Origin: Lysobacter_K koreensis
Lineage (GTDB): Bacteria; Pseudomonadota; Gammaproteobacteria; Xanthomonadales; Xanthomonadaceae
Reading direction: 5' to 3'
Assembly: GCF_042677045.1 (NCBI RefSeq)
Contig: NZ_JBHTIH010000002.1
Span: 558,001-622,000 of the forward strand
Length of the DNA stretch: 64,000 nt
Shown piece by piece: positions 52,311 to 60,867 of the stretch (position 1 is the first letter of the stretch; every line of letters starts with the position of its first letter). The translations under genes and the position numbers were made by a program. The notes under the pieces were generated by a model. It was not told the DNA's origin. It did not search any database and saw only the letters and a list, made by a program, of their open reading frames with translations.

Positions 52311-53275
52311 ACGCCCAGCTCAAAGAAGCCGAGTCCACCGAGATCGAACTACTGCCGGCGGACGCGCTGGACAAGCCCATCGAACTGTTCACCCGCGTCA
52401 AGCTCGACGAGGTGATCGAGAAGATCCGCGCCGCGGTCAAGATCGTGCCGGACCTGACCACCGAAGGCGGTCGCAAGGCGATCGCCTCCACCGCCTACAA
52501 GGTCGCGCGCTCCAAGACGGCGATCGACGCCGCGGGCAGGGGCATGGTCGAGGGCTGGAAGTCGCAGGCCAAGGTGATCGACGGGCTTCGCAAGCACTCC
52601 TGGGATGCACTGGAAACCCTGCAGGCCGAGGTGCGCGCCCCGCTGACCGAGTGGGAGAACGAGCAGAAGCGCATCGAAGCCGAGGCCATCGAAGCCGCCC
52701 GCCTGCGCCGCGAGGCCGAGGAAGCCGAGCGCGCCGCCGACCTGGCCCGTCGCGAGGCCGAGATTGCCGAGCGTGAGGCCAGGCTGGCAGAGGCCGAGCA
52801 GGCGGAAGCCAACCGCCTGGCGAAGATCGAAGCCGACCGCGTGCAGGCCGAACGCGACGAGGCGATCCGGGTGCAGGCCGCCGCCGATGCCGAGCGCACC
52901 GCCGCCGCCGCGATCGAGCAGGCCAAGCAGGACGCGATCGAGGCCGAATCCCGCCGTGAACGTGAAGCCGAGGAAGCGCGGCAGGCCACGATCGCCGCCG
53001 CCGAACGTGCCGAGCGTGAGCAGGCCGAGGCCGTGCGCCAGGCCGAAGCCCGCGCCGCGGAACAGGCCGCCGCCCGAGAAGCCGCCCGACTGGCCGTGGA
53101 GCAGGAGCAGCGAGAGGCCGACGAGAAGCGGGCCGCGAACCGCAAGCACTGCGCCGCGGTGAATAACACGGCGCTGGTCGCGCTGATGAAGGCAGGACTC
53201 AGCGACGAGGCCGCAAAGCTCGCCGTCACCGCCATCGCGTCCGGCAAAGTGCCCGCCGTCTCGATCGCGTACTGA
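52307..53275 (+). CDS. Long coiled-coil protein (DUF1351-like)
   Basis: 322 residues from ATG 52307 (ATGA overlap). N-terminal 120 residues are globular (ELFTRVKLDEVIEKIRAAVK), then about 170 residues of Ala/Glu/Arg-rich heptads form an unbroken coiled coil, followed by a short helical end (NTALVALMKAGLSDEAAKLA). Phage recombination operons often contain such a protein, of unknown mechanism. It may organise the Erf/exonuclease pair. Confidence 0.75.
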   Translation: MNAQLKEAESTEIELLPADALDKPIELFTRVKLDEVIEKIRAAVKIVPDLTTEGGRKAIASTAYKVARSKTAIDAAGRGMVEGWKSQAKVIDGLRKHSWDALETLQAEVRAPLTEWENEQKRIEAEAIEAARLRREAEEAERAADLARREAEIAEREARLAEAEQAEANRLAKIEADRVQAERDEAIRVQAAADAERTAAAAIEQAKQDAIEAESRREREAEEARQATIAAAERAEREQAEAVRQAEARAAEQAAAREAARLAVEQEQREADEKRAANRKHCAAVNNTALVALMKAGLSDEAAKLAVTAIASGKVPAVSIAY

Positions 53276-53309
53276 CCCACCCCACGCCGCCCAACGACCG
53301 AGGTTTGAG

Positions 53310-54110
53310 ATGAACGACACGACGACGATTGAAGCCGACCGACTCGCGCAAGTGCTGGCGATGGATTTGCAGTCCGGTGGCCACGACGACATCTCCGAAG
53401 GCATGTGCGTCATGGAAGCGGTGGCATGGGTCGCGGGCGAGCCATGGTCGGATCATCCGGTCTGCGCCTGCCCGGTGATTTCCACCTTCCTTCGCAACTG
53501 GAACGACTCGCTTCCGGACGACGAGCGCACCGACCTGTTGCGCGATTTGATTCCGCGCCTGGTTGGCACCCGCAGTACGTCGGAAGTCGAACAGCGCCGC
53601 GCCGCGATGGCGGCCGATTGGCTGATCCGCGAGCACACGCCGGCATGGTTGCGTCTGGCGGGACTGAACACTCAGGCCGACGCGCTGGCGAGCGTGCCGG
53701 AGATAACCGACTTCGCGCAGTGTCCGTCGCTGATGCCGACCTTGACGGCAGTTCGCAATGATGCGGACGCCGCAGGGGACGCCGCAGGGGACGCCGCAGG
53801 GGCCGCCGCACGGGCCGCCGCAGGGGCCGCCGCACGGGCCGCCGCACGGGACGCCGCAGGGGCCGCCGCAGGGGCCGCCGCAGGGGCCGCCGCAGGGGAC
53901 GCCGCAGGGGCCGCCGCACGGGCCGCCGCACGGGCCGCCGCACGGGCCGCCGCAGGGGCCGCCGCAGGGGCCGCCGCAGGGGACGCCGCAGGGGCCGCCG
54001 CACGGGCCGCCGCACGGGCCGCCGCACGGGCCGCCCTGGCGAACACGAAGCGCGAGCTTCAGCAGTCGGCTAAGGCGCTGGTGATTCGCATGATCGAGGT
54101 GGCCGCATGA
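53310..54110 (+). CDS. Protein with a 12-bp-encoded AAxA/GDAAG repeat tract
   Basis: 266 residues from ATG 53310 to TGA 54108-54110. The first ~150 residues are globular (CVMEAVAWVAGEPWSDHPVC); residues 152-240 consist of Ala plus Gly/Arg/Asp tetrads encoded by about 22 copies of a 12-bp unit. The final 25 residues are helical. Frame is kept throughout, so it is probably translated. Copy number likely varies between strains. Function unknown. Confidence 0.72.
   Translation: MNDTTTIEADRLAQVLAMDLQSGGHDDISEGMCVMEAVAWVAGEPWSDHPVCACPVISTFLRNWNDSLPDDERTDLLRDLIPRLVGTRSTSEVEQRRAAMAADWLIREHTPAWLRLAGLNTQADALASVPEITDFAQCPSLMPTLTAVRNDADAAGDAAGDAAGAAARAAAGAAARAAARDAAGAAAGAAAGAAAGDAAGAAARAAARAAARAAAGAAAGAAAGDAAGAAARAAARAAARAALANTKRELQQSAKALVIRMIEVAA
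53764..54030 (+). repeat. 12-bp tandem repeat (about 22 units)
   Basis: Units of GCCGCAGGGGAC, GCCGCACGGGCC or GCCGCAGGGGCC alternate in mixed order. The unit is a multiple of three, so copy changes do not break the gene. Arrays like this arise by slippage or uneven recombination. Confidence 0.95.
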
Positions 54111-54508
54111 CCGCCACGCCCGCGCTACTGCCCTGCCCGTTTTGCGCTAGCTCTGACCTTCGCGTACTTGGCGACGCGCACGGCGAGGCCATGATGGGTG
54201 GATTCAACGTCCTATGTGGCAATCCGAACTGCCAAGCCAGCGCCCGCCACTCCGGCCAGCGCGATAAGGCAATCGCCGCATGGAACCGCCGCGCCCTGTC
54301 CGCCCAGCCGGCCGCTGTGACTGGGTGGGAGATTGACGACACGCTAGAACAGGCCATCCACAACTATGAGATGGCCGCGATCAAGCACGGGCGGAACGGC
54401 GAGAACGCCATCGCGGTCGATGCCGCAGCCGATGTTATGCGCTCGCTGATTGTCAATCGACCAGCCACCCACCCGCAGGCCGCGCCACCCAAGGACAGCG
54501 CGCCATGA
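54107..54508 (+). CDS. Lar-like protein (restriction alleviation family)
   Basis: 133 residues from ATG 54107 (ATGA overlap). N-terminal Zn motif LLPCPFCASSDLRVLG, then CGNPNCQASARHSGQRDKAI and AWNRRA are the hallmark of the Lar/restriction-alleviation family. Some members blunt type I restriction in the host. The C-terminal ~60 residues are not part of that domain. Confidence 0.78.
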   Translation: MTATPALLPCPFCASSDLRVLGDAHGEAMMGGFNVLCGNPNCQASARHSGQRDKAIAAWNRRALSAQPAAVTGWEIDDTLEQAIHNYEMAAIKHGRNGENAIAVDAAADVMRSLIVNRPATHPQAAPPKDSAP

Positions 54509-54639
54509 GCAAGTATCGCGCGCTTCGACTGCTTGGCTTCGACCCAATCTCGGCCATGTTTGTGGCGGCCATTTCATGCGCCGTGCAGCCAGCAAACCGC
54601 ATCACCATCCTCAATGTTGACATCGAGATTTCCCCATGA
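54505..54639 (+). CDS. 44-residue hypothetical protein
   Basis: ATG 54505 to TGA 54637-54639, overlapping both neighbours by 4 bases. Weakly hydrophobic centre (FDPISAMFVAAISCAVQPAN). Function unknown. Confidence 0.52.
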   Translation: MSKYRALRLLGFDPISAMFVAAISCAVQPANRITILNVDIEISP

Positions 54640-55469
54640 GCGGCCGAGCGAGCGACACCCACAGGCCCCAGCTAGTTTCGATGCTGGGCGACATGCTGCG
54701 CGGCGACGCCGACGAAACGCACCCTTACGTCAAGGCGCTGCAATTCGCCATAGCCGCCCTAGCAGCCCCGCCGCAGGCCCGGCCGATTCCTCAGATCGTG
54801 GCCGAGATGGTGAACTTCGCCGACGTGGCCGACCGATGCACGATCACGGCCGTGGCCAACGCGCCGGCTGCGATTCGATGCTGGGCCGAGCGACTCGCCG
54901 GCATAGCCCCCAAGGCTGATAGCGGATGGCCGCCTTGCCCCGAGTGCGGCGCTGGAGCGTTGTTCGCGTGCGTAGCGTGTTCGGCCACCAACTACCCACC
55001 CGAGCAGGCCCGGCCGGTGGAGGGGGTGGCGGTGCTCGCACGCGGCTGGTTCCATCGTCGCGGCCCAGGCGATGACTACGACATTCACGACGAGGCGTCC
55101 GGCGCTGGTGAGGATTGCGACAACTGCATCCCTTGCCTGATCGTGCCGGCTAGCCCCGCCCCTGCGCCGGAGGTCGAGCCGATGTTTGGCGCGATGATCG
55201 AGGCGGATTTCGAGAAAGGCACCATTACGTTCGAGATGCGAGGCGACTACACCGCAGCAGCCGGCCTGTACGAAATCAGGCCGCACAACGCAATCGCCGT
55301 TGCCAGTCCCGCCATGCCGGATGGTTTCGTGCTGGTGCCGCGCGCGCCCACTGGCGAAATGCTGGACGCGGCAATCAATGCTTGCGCCGGATTTGGTGGC
55401 GAGGATGAGGTTGACGCGGTTTGGGCTGCCATGCTCACCGCCGCCCAGCAGGAGGCCGATCATGGATAA
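54636..55469 (+). CDS. Hypothetical protein with a CPEC/CxxC cluster
   Basis: 277 residues from ATG 54636 to TGA. Central metal-binding-like region CPECGAGALFACVACSATNY and a second CDNCIPC cluster; the C-terminal MPDGFVLVPRAPTGEMLDAA is a sequence often seen at the end of variable phage early proteins. Probably a mosaic protein. Function unknown. Confidence 0.65.
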   Translation: MSGRASDTHRPQLVSMLGDMLRGDADETHPYVKALQFAIAALAAPPQARPIPQIVAEMVNFADVADRCTITAVANAPAAIRCWAERLAGIAPKADSGWPPCPECGAGALFACVACSATNYPPEQARPVEGVAVLARGWFHRRGPGDDYDIHDEASGAGEDCDNCIPCLIVPASPAPAPEVEPMFGAMIEADFEKGTITFEMRGDYTAAAGLYEIRPHNAIAVASPAMPDGFVLVPRAPTGEMLDAAINACAGFGGEDEVDAVWAAMLTAAQQEADHG

Positions 55470-55668
55470 GCGATTGAACCGAACGATATTGAACTGGCGT
55501 TGGTGGGCTTTCTGGCCGCTGGCTGTGCTTCTCGTCCCGGTCGCCATCGTGGACGGCCTGCTTAGGCTTATGTCGCGGTTAGGGGAGAGCTGCTGGAACG
55601 GAAGCCGATGGATCAATCGCTTCACCCGCCCAGCCTTTGCCTGGGTTCGCAAAGGAGCCACCCCATGA
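55462..55668 (+). CDS. Small membrane protein
   Basis: 68 residues from ATG 55462 to TGA. One strong hydrophobic helix (WWAFWPLAVLLVPVAIVDGL) after a basic N-terminus. Overlaps both neighbours. Function unknown. Confidence 0.62.
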   Translation: MDKRLNRTILNWRWWAFWPLAVLLVPVAIVDGLLRLMSRLGESCWNGSRWINRFTRPAFAWVRKGATP

Positions 55669-56102
55669 CCACCCCCACCGCACCGGAGCGCGCCCCTATG
55701 GCAGCCGATGAGGTGCTGCGGGTGATGGAAACTGCATCGAGACGATTGCGGCTTGAGCGCTGGCCACAGAATGCTGACGAAATTGAGCAAGCCAGCACCG
55801 CCGTCGCCGCGCTGGTGGCCGAGCGGGATGCGTTGCGGGGGCGCGTGACGTTTCTTGAGGCGTACACCGAGCAGTTGGCCGGAGAGAAGTTCAGCGACCG
55901 CAATCACACGGCCCTGCAATCGCGAACCAAGGCCGCCGAGTCCGCCCTGGCCGATGCGCTGCCGGATGCGCTGCGGTATCGCGTGCTGCGGGAGCAGGAC
56001 GTTCGATTCAACCTGTCCCCAAAGTTCACGTTAGACCGCCTAGACGTCGTGATCGACAACCTGCTGGCGAACAAGGAGAGGACGAATGGAAACGATGAAT
56101 AA
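55665..56102 (+). CDS. Helical hypothetical protein
   Basis: 145 residues from ATG 55665 to TAA. Central coiled coil (VAALVAERDALRGRVTFLEA) and C-terminus LRYRVLREQDVRFNLSPKFT then LDRLDVVIDNLLA, a familiar ending of variable early phage proteins. Confidence 0.65.
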   Translation: MTTPTAPERAPMAADEVLRVMETASRRLRLERWPQNADEIEQASTAVAALVAERDALRGRVTFLEAYTEQLAGEKFSDRNHTALQSRTKAAESALADALPDALRYRVLREQDVRFNLSPKFTLDRLDVVIDNLLANKERTNGNDE

Positions 56103-56505
56103 GGCCCTGTTGGCTATCGCGGCAGAGAAGGCAGCCACGCCCGACGCAATCGCCGCGCTGCGGGCGCTGGCTGAGATGGAGGGCGACATGCTGGCGATGG
56201 CGCAGCACGTCAATGCAAGCAGTCCGCAGCACAAGGAGCGACGCCTGCGAGAATGGGCCGGGCAGCTCCGCGCCCTCCTCGACTCCGACGCCTTCCGCGC
56301 GATGGGGCGGGAACTGGCTGAGAGCAGGGCTGCGGCCAAAGAACTGGTGGCGAGTCTTCGAGCAAAAGCCGAAGTGGGCCATGCGGTCGAGTCGCGCGGC
56401 ATGACCTTCGCCGCCGATCCGCGCTGGTTCGATTCTTACGCTGACCGAATCGACCGCATCCTATCCGAGCGGGATGCCAGCGGCGCGCGGGAGGGGGAAT
56501 CGTGA
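56086..56505 (+). CDS. Helical hypothetical protein
   Basis: 139 residues from ATG 56086 to TGA, overlapping the upstream gene by 17 bases. Mostly helical, Ala/Glu/Arg-rich (LREWAGQLRALLDSDAFRAM). Function unknown. Confidence 0.62.
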   Translation: METMNKALLAIAAEKAATPDAIAALRALAEMEGDMLAMAQHVNASSPQHKERRLREWAGQLRALLDSDAFRAMGRELAESRAAAKELVASLRAKAEVGHAVESRGMTFAADPRWFDSYADRIDRILSERDASGAREGES

Positions 56506-56723
56506 AGCTTCGATTCTATGTGGACGTGAATCCGTACACCGACCCGGCCCGCTGGGCGATGTTCGCCACGACGCAGCCGGCCGCGAAAGCGGACAACGCC
56601 AAGCGCATCGCCTTCGATGTGACGATCCCCGACAGCTTGGTCTACTCAATCGACGGGTTCGCGGCCGAGGTTAGCCAGATCGAGCAAGTCCCAGCCCCAC
56701 CCAGCAGCGAGGGCGAGGGATGA
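56502..56723 (+). CDS. Small hypothetical protein
   Basis: 73 residues from GTG 56502 (GTGA overlap) to TGA. Beta-rich start (KLRFYVDVNPYTDPARWAMF) and FDVTIPDSLVYSIDGFAAEV. Function unknown. Confidence 0.62.
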   Translation: MKLRFYVDVNPYTDPARWAMFATTQPAAKADNAKRIAFDVTIPDSLVYSIDGFAAEVSQIEQVPAPPSSEGEG

Positions 56724-57169
56724 GCATCGTTGCGAAGGCGAGAGAGCTAGCCCACCGCGCCCACGCCGGACAGGTGGACAAGGCTGGGCGGCCGTACATC
56801 GAACACGTCGCGCGCGTGGCCGCTGCGGTTGCGGACGATTCCGAGGCCGAGGCGGTCGCGTGGCTTCATGACGTGTTGGAGGATGCGCCGGACTATTGGG
56901 CAGAGGTCACGCGGACGGTATACCAGCGCCAGCAGGCGGCCATCGTGGCGCTATCTCGCACGCCCTTCAAACTTACCGCTTCCGCGTACTACGCAGGAAT
57001 CCGTGCAAACCCCCTCGCCCTGCGCGTGAAGCTGGCCGACATAGCGGACAACGCGAACGAGGGCCGACTCGCGCTGCTGGATGCGGCCACGGCTGCACGG
57101 CTGCGCCGCAAGTACGCCAAGGCCATCGCCGCACTGACCGACGACCGCGAGGTGCGCCGTGGGGGCTGA
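56720..57169 (+). CDS. SpoT/MESH1-like HD hydrolase
   Basis: 149 residues from ATG 56720 (ATGA overlap). HD-domain metal site: H29 in YIEHVARVA, H50-D51 in WLHDVLED and D107 in KLADIADN, with the opening AHRAHAGQVDKAGRPYIEH typical of the (p)ppGpp hydrolase half of SpoT and of MESH1-like small alarmone hydrolases. No synthetase domain. Known relatives remove the starvation alarmone ppGpp, or phosphate from NADPH. In a prophage it could alter the stringent response. Confidence 0.82.
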   Translation: MSIVAKARELAHRAHAGQVDKAGRPYIEHVARVAAAVADDSEAEAVAWLHDVLEDAPDYWAEVTRTVYQRQQAAIVALSRTPFKLTASAYYAGIRANPLALRVKLADIADNANEGRLALLDAATAARLRRKYAKAIAALTDDREVRRGG

Positions 57170-57377
57170 ACGCCGATTGAGGTTGCGCCAGGTGGTCGAT
57201 CGCGTCGGCCTGCACAAGACGGCGATCTACGCCAGGATCGCGGCCGGCAAGTTCCCCGTGCCGGTCAAGGATGGCAGCGCGTCGTTCTGGCTCGAGTCGG
57301 AGATTGAGGCGTACATCGCCGCGTCGAAGGCTGCGCGGGACGGGGATCAAAACGGGGATGAGCGTGCCGCCGCGTGA
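57159..57377 (+). CDS. AlpA-like excisionase/regulator
   Basis: 72 residues from GTG 57159 to TGA. AlpA-family helix-turn-helix: LRLRQVVDRVGLHKTAIYAR then IAAGKFPVPVKDGSASFWLE. It lies last in the early operon, 38 bases from attR, and after circularisation neighbours the integrase. This fits an excisionase that directs the integrase to excise. Confidence 0.82.
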   Translation: MGAERRLRLRQVVDRVGLHKTAIYARIAAGKFPVPVKDGSASFWLESEIEAYIAASKAARDGDQNGDERAAA

Positions 57378-57414
57378 CTGAAAGCCCGTAACAAAAGGCT
57401 ATGCGGGGAAGTGG

Positions 57415-57428
57415 TGGCGGAGAGAGTG
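57415..57428. other. Right attachment site (attR core) within tRNA-Ser
   Basis: TGGCGGAGAGAGTG, the 3' end of the tRNA-Ser gene (CCA, discriminator, acceptor strand). Identical to the copy at 18717-18730. Confidence 0.88.
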
Positions 57429-57504
57429 GGATTCGAACCCACGGAAGGTTTGACCCTTCGGCGGTTTTCAAGACCGCTGCCTTAAACCACTCGGCCATCT
57501 CTCC
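57415..57504 (-). tRNA. tRNA-Ser (anticodon TGA)
   Basis: Full type II cloverleaf with encoded CCA: acceptor GGAGAGA/TCTCTCC, anticodon stem GCGGT/ACCGC with loop CTTGAAA (anticodon TGA at 57468-57470), long variable arm GAAGG-GTCAAA-CCTTC, T-arm GTGGG-TTCGAAT-CCCAC. It reads UCA-type serine codons. Its 3' end is the phage integration site and is restored intact after integration. Confidence 0.97.
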
Positions 57505-57564
57505 GGGGTGTGGCTGGCGGCGGGCATTCTCGCACGGCCGCGCGCCGATTCGCCTGGCCGGCGC

Positions 57565-58533
57565 TCAGCGCTGGCCTTTCGCGTTGTCCGCACAGGGCTT
57601 GCCCTTGATCTCGGCGCATTGCAGGCGCGCCGCCTCGACCAGCGCCGGGGCCTTCTCGGCGAGGAAGTCGATGAACACCCGCACCGCCGGCAGCAGGCCG
57701 CGGCGCGAGGCGAACACGGCGTGGAAGATGCCCTGCGGCAACCGCCACTCGGGCAGCACGACTTCCAGGTCGCCGCGGCGCACGGCTTCCGAGCAGATGG
57801 TCTCCGGCAGCAGGGTGATGCCGACGCCCTGCTGGGCGAGCTGCATCAGCATCGGGAAGTCGAAGCCCATCACCCGCGGCTTGAGCTCGACCCGACGCAC
57901 TTCGCCATCGGGGCCGTGCAGTTCCCAGCGCTGGCGCGCGTCGTCCTCGCTGACGCTGAGGGTGACGTGTTCGGACAACTGGTCGGGGTCGCTCGGGCGG
58001 CCCATGCGCTTGAGGTAACCGGGGCTGGCGACCAGCAATTCCTGGATCTGGCCGAAGCTGCGCATCACCAGGCTGCCGTCGTCGTCAAGCTTCGCGCGCA
58101 CGCGCAAGGCGACATCGACGCCCTCGTTGATGATGTCGACGCGGCGATTGCTGACCTGCAGCTGCACGCGCACCTGCGGGTACTTGGCGAGGAACTCCGG
58201 CAGCAGCTTCGGCATGTGCTGCTGTGCCAACCCGACCGGCACGCTGACCCGGATCACGCCGCGCGGCTCGGCGCTTAAACGGTCGACCACCTCGTGCGCG
58301 GCCTGTGCCTCGGCCAGCATCGATTGGGCGTGGCGGTAGACGCTGGTACCCACGTCGGTGACCGCGAAGCGGCGCGTGGAGCGCTGCAGCAGGCGCACGC
58401 CCAGGTCGGTCTCGAGCTGGCTGATGCGGCGGCTCAGGCGCGACTTGGGAATGCCCAGCGCACGCTCGGCCGCAGCGAAGCCGGAGTGGTCGACCACCAT
58501 CGCGAAGTAGTAGAGGTCGTTGAGGTCATGCAT
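57565..58533 (-). CDS. LysR-family regulator
   Basis: 322 residues, ATG 58533 (a TTG two codons upstream is possible). N-terminal winged helix (GFAAAERALGIPKSRLSRRI) and a LysR substrate domain with DFPMLMQLAQQGVGITLLPE. Divergent from azoR with 117 bases between them, the usual position for a LysR regulator of that gene. The effector is unknown. Confidence 0.93.
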   Translation of the reverse strand: MHDLNDLYYFAMVVDHSGFAAAERALGIPKSRLSRRISQLETDLGVRLLQRSTRRFAVTDVGTSVYRHAQSMLAEAQAAHEVVDRLSAEPRGVIRVSVPVGLAQQHMPKLLPEFLAKYPQVRVQLQVSNRRVDIINEGVDVALRVRAKLDDDGSLVMRSFGQIQELLVASPGYLKRMGRPSDPDQLSEHVTLSVSEDDARQRWELHGPDGEVRRVELKPRVMGFDFPMLMQLAQQGVGITLLPETICSEAVRRGDLEVVLPEWRLPQGIFHAVFASRRGLLPAVRVFIDFLAEKAPALVEAARLQCAEIKGKPCADNAKGQR

Positions 58534-58650
58534 GGCCAAGTTCCATATACAGAACAGTTAGTGATATTTGACCAGCTTTATCCCACCAAGGCAACAACCT
58601 AGATTGGTCCCCGACGCGGCGCTGCCGCCCACCCGAACGAGGCCATCCCC

Positions 58651-59229
58651 ATGAAGTTGCTGCACATCGACTCCAGCGCGCTCGGCGCGAATTCCGTTAC
58701 TCGCGAACTCACCGCGGCGATCGCGGCACGCTGGCAGGACACCCTGCCCGGCCTGGCGATCGCGTACCGGGACCTCGACGCCGACCCGGTGCCGCACCTC
58801 ACCGGCGCGGCGCTGGCCAAGACCGACCCGGTGGCCGCGGCCGACGCCGAGCACGTGCTGCAGCAGTTCCTCGACGCGGACGTGATCGTGATCGGCGCGC
58901 CGATGTACAACTTCGCGATTCCATCGACGCTCAAGGCCTGGATCGACCGGGTCACCATCGCCGGCCGGACGTTCCGCTACACCGACACCGGCCCGGTGGG
59001 CCTGGCTGGCGGCAAGCGCGTGATCATCGCCAGCGGTCGCGGCGGCATCCACAGCGGCGCGCCCAGCGATTTCGTCGAACCGTACCTGGCCTTCGTGCTC
59101 GGCTTTCTTGGCGTTACCGATATCGAGTTCGTGCGCGCGGAGGGCGTGGCGTACTCGCCGCAGCACCGCAGCGATGCGATCGCCGCGGCACTGGCGGCCA
59201 TTCCGGAGCCGCTGCGCGCGGCAGCCTGA
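58651..59229 (+). CDS. azoR: FMN-dependent NADH-azoreductase
   Basis: 192 residues. Flavodoxin-like fold: MKLLHIDSSALGANSVTREL phosphate loop, APMYNFAIPSTLKAWIDRV (FMN contact) and ASGRGGIHSGAPSDFVEPYL. Reduces azo compounds and quinones with NADH. Probably controlled by the divergent LysR protein. Confidence 0.95.
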   Translation: MKLLHIDSSALGANSVTRELTAAIAARWQDTLPGLAIAYRDLDADPVPHLTGAALAKTDPVAAADAEHVLQQFLDADVIVIGAPMYNFAIPSTLKAWIDRVTIAGRTFRYTDTGPVGLAGGKRVIIASGRGGIHSGAPSDFVEPYLAFVLGFLGVTDIEFVRAEGVAYSPQHRSDAIAAALAAIPEPLRAAA

Positions 59230-59264
59230 GCCCACGGGTGGCGGCGCGCGCCGCCGCCAACCTT

Positions 59265-59341
59265 GTAGGAGCGGCTTTAGCCGCGAGATTTCGTCATGGC
59301 GCCAATGGGGCGCAGAAGCTCGCGGCTAAAGCCGCTCCTAC
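59265..59341. repeat. REP-type perfect inverted repeat
   Basis: 23-bp arms, GTAGGAGCGGCTTTAGCCGC plus GAG (59265-59287) and its exact complement (59319-59341), separated by 31 bases. Each arm is itself partly palindromic. The GTAGGAGCGGC core is widespread in Xanthomonadaceae genomes. Confidence 0.9.
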
Positions 59342-59412
59342 GCCGCGCAACAAGTCCCTTGGTTAACGCTCCCACAGGACATGCGCCTGCGGGGGACGCC
59401 AGCGGGCGACGA

Positions 59413-60693
59413 TCAGGCGATGCGGTCGATGCCGCCCATGTACGGGCGCAGCGCCTCGGGCACGGCGATCGAGCCATCGGCGTCCTGGTAGTTCTCCATC
59501 ACCGCAATCAACGCACGGCCGACGGCGACGCCGGAGCCATTGAGCGTGTGCAGCAGTTCGGGCTTGCCGGTGGCCGGATTGCGCCAGCGCGCCTGCAGGC
59601 GCCGGGCCTGGAACGCCTCGCAGTTGGAGCACGAGGAAATCTCGCGGTAGGTGCCCTGCGACGGCAGCCAGACTTCCAGGTCGAAGGTCTTGGTCGCGGC
59701 GAAGCCCATGTCGCCGGTGCACAGCAGCATGCGGCGGTACGGCAGGCCGAGCTTCTCCAGCACCACCTCGGCGCAGCGCGTCATGCGTTCGTGCTCGGCG
59801 TAGCTTTCGTCCGGCCGCGCAATCGACACCAGTTCGACCTTCTCGAACTGGTGCTGGCGGATCATGCCGCGGGTGTCACGGCCGTGGCTGCCGGCCTCGG
59901 CGCGGAAGCACAGCGAGTGCGCGGTCATGCGCAGCGGCAGCGCGGCGTCCTCGAGGATCTCGTCGCGGACGATGTTGGTCAGCGGCACTTCCGAAGTCGG
60001 GATCAAGTAGCGCCGCGTATCACCGACCTGGGTGTCGAACAGGTCTTCCTCGAACTTCGGCAGCTGGCCGGTGCCGAGCATGCTGTCGGCGTTGACGATC
60101 AGCGGCACGTTGGTCTCGCTGTAGCCATGCTCGCCGCTGTGCAGGTCGAGCATGAACTGCGCCAGCGCGCGATGCAGCCGCGCGAGCTGCCCGCGCAGCA
60201 CGGTGAAGCGCGCGCCCGACAACTTGGCGCCGGCGTCGCCGTCGAGCCAGCCGTTGCGCGCGCCCAGTTCGACGTGGTCCTTGACCGCGAAGTCGAAGCT
60301 GCGCGGCGTACCCCAGCGGTGCTGCTCGACGTTGCCGCTTTCGTCGTTGCCGGCCGGCACCGACTCGTGCGGCAGGTTCGGGATGCCCAGTGCGATCGCG
60401 TCGATCTCGGCCTTGATCGTTTCCAGCCGCGCCTCGCTGGCCTTGAGCTCGTCGCCGAAACAGGCGACCTCGGCCATCAGCGCCGCCACGTCCTCGCCCT
60501 TGGCCTTGGCCTGGCCGATCGCCTTGGAGCGCGTGTTGCGCAGGTTCTGCAGTTCTTGGGTGCGGACCTGGATCTGCTTGCGCTCGCCTTCCAGGGCTTC
60601 CAGCGAACCGGCGTCGAGTTCGAAGCCGCGGCTTGCACGCAGGCGCGTGGCGAGATCGGCGGGGTTGTGGCGCAGCAGGTTCGGATCGAGCAT
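59413..60693 (-). CDS. serS: Seryl-tRNA synthetase
   Basis: 426 residues from ATG 60693 to TGA 59413-59415. N-terminal coiled-coil arm (about 30-100) that grips the long variable arm of tRNA-Ser, then the class II catalytic core with motif 2 (RGMIRQHQFEKVELVSI) and motif 3 (LNGSGVAVGRALIAVMENYQ). Charges tRNA-Ser, including the one at 57415. Full length for the family. Confidence 0.97.
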   Translation of the reverse strand: MLDPNLLRHNPADLATRLRASRGFELDAGSLEALEGERKQIQVRTQELQNLRNTRSKAIGQAKAKGEDVAALMAEVACFGDELKASEARLETIKAEIDAIALGIPNLPHESVPAGNDESGNVEQHRWGTPRSFDFAVKDHVELGARNGWLDGDAGAKLSGARFTVLRGQLARLHRALAQFMLDLHSGEHGYSETNVPLIVNADSMLGTGQLPKFEEDLFDTQVGDTRRYLIPTSEVPLTNIVRDEILEDAALPLRMTAHSLCFRAEAGSHGRDTRGMIRQHQFEKVELVSIARPDESYAEHERMTRCAEVVLEKLGLPYRRMLLCTGDMGFAATKTFDLEVWLPSQGTYREISSCSNCEAFQARRLQARWRNPATGKPELLHTLNGSGVAVGRALIAVMENYQDADGSIAVPEALRPYMGGIDRIA

Positions 60694-60867
60694 GGGGGAT
60701 CGTTCGCAAGGAGCGGGCGTGGCCGCCGGGCGATCGCGATGGAGCGCGAAGGCAGACGGTGACGGGGGTCGCGATTATCGCAGCGTTGGCGGCGCAATGG
60801 CCGGGAATTGCCGAACTGTTAACGCCGGGCGCTGCAAGATCCGGCGATCGCCGCTGACCCCGTACCC

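Larger units (their letters stand above)
18717..57428. mobile_element. Complete lambda-like temperate prophage, ~38.7 kb, with amber-recoded late genes
   Basis: Bounded by a 14-bp direct repeat (18717-18730 and 57415-57428) that matches the 3' end of tRNA-Ser. It contains integrase, excisionase, a divergent repressor switch, recombination, replication, lysis, packaging, capsid and tail genes, so it looks complete. Gene types (P22-like portal, SU10-type capsid protein, M15 peptidase in the virion, no long tail tube or tape-measure gene) point to a short-tailed, podovirus-like virion. The virion genes carry 20 in-frame TAG codons and the element encodes a CTA-anticodon tRNA. No sign of decay was found: no frameshifts and no in-frame TAA or TGA. 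Confidence 0.95.

Noticed and set aside
53764..54030. CRISPR array
   Set aside because: Units are 12 bp and contiguous, without spacers, and lie inside a coding frame.
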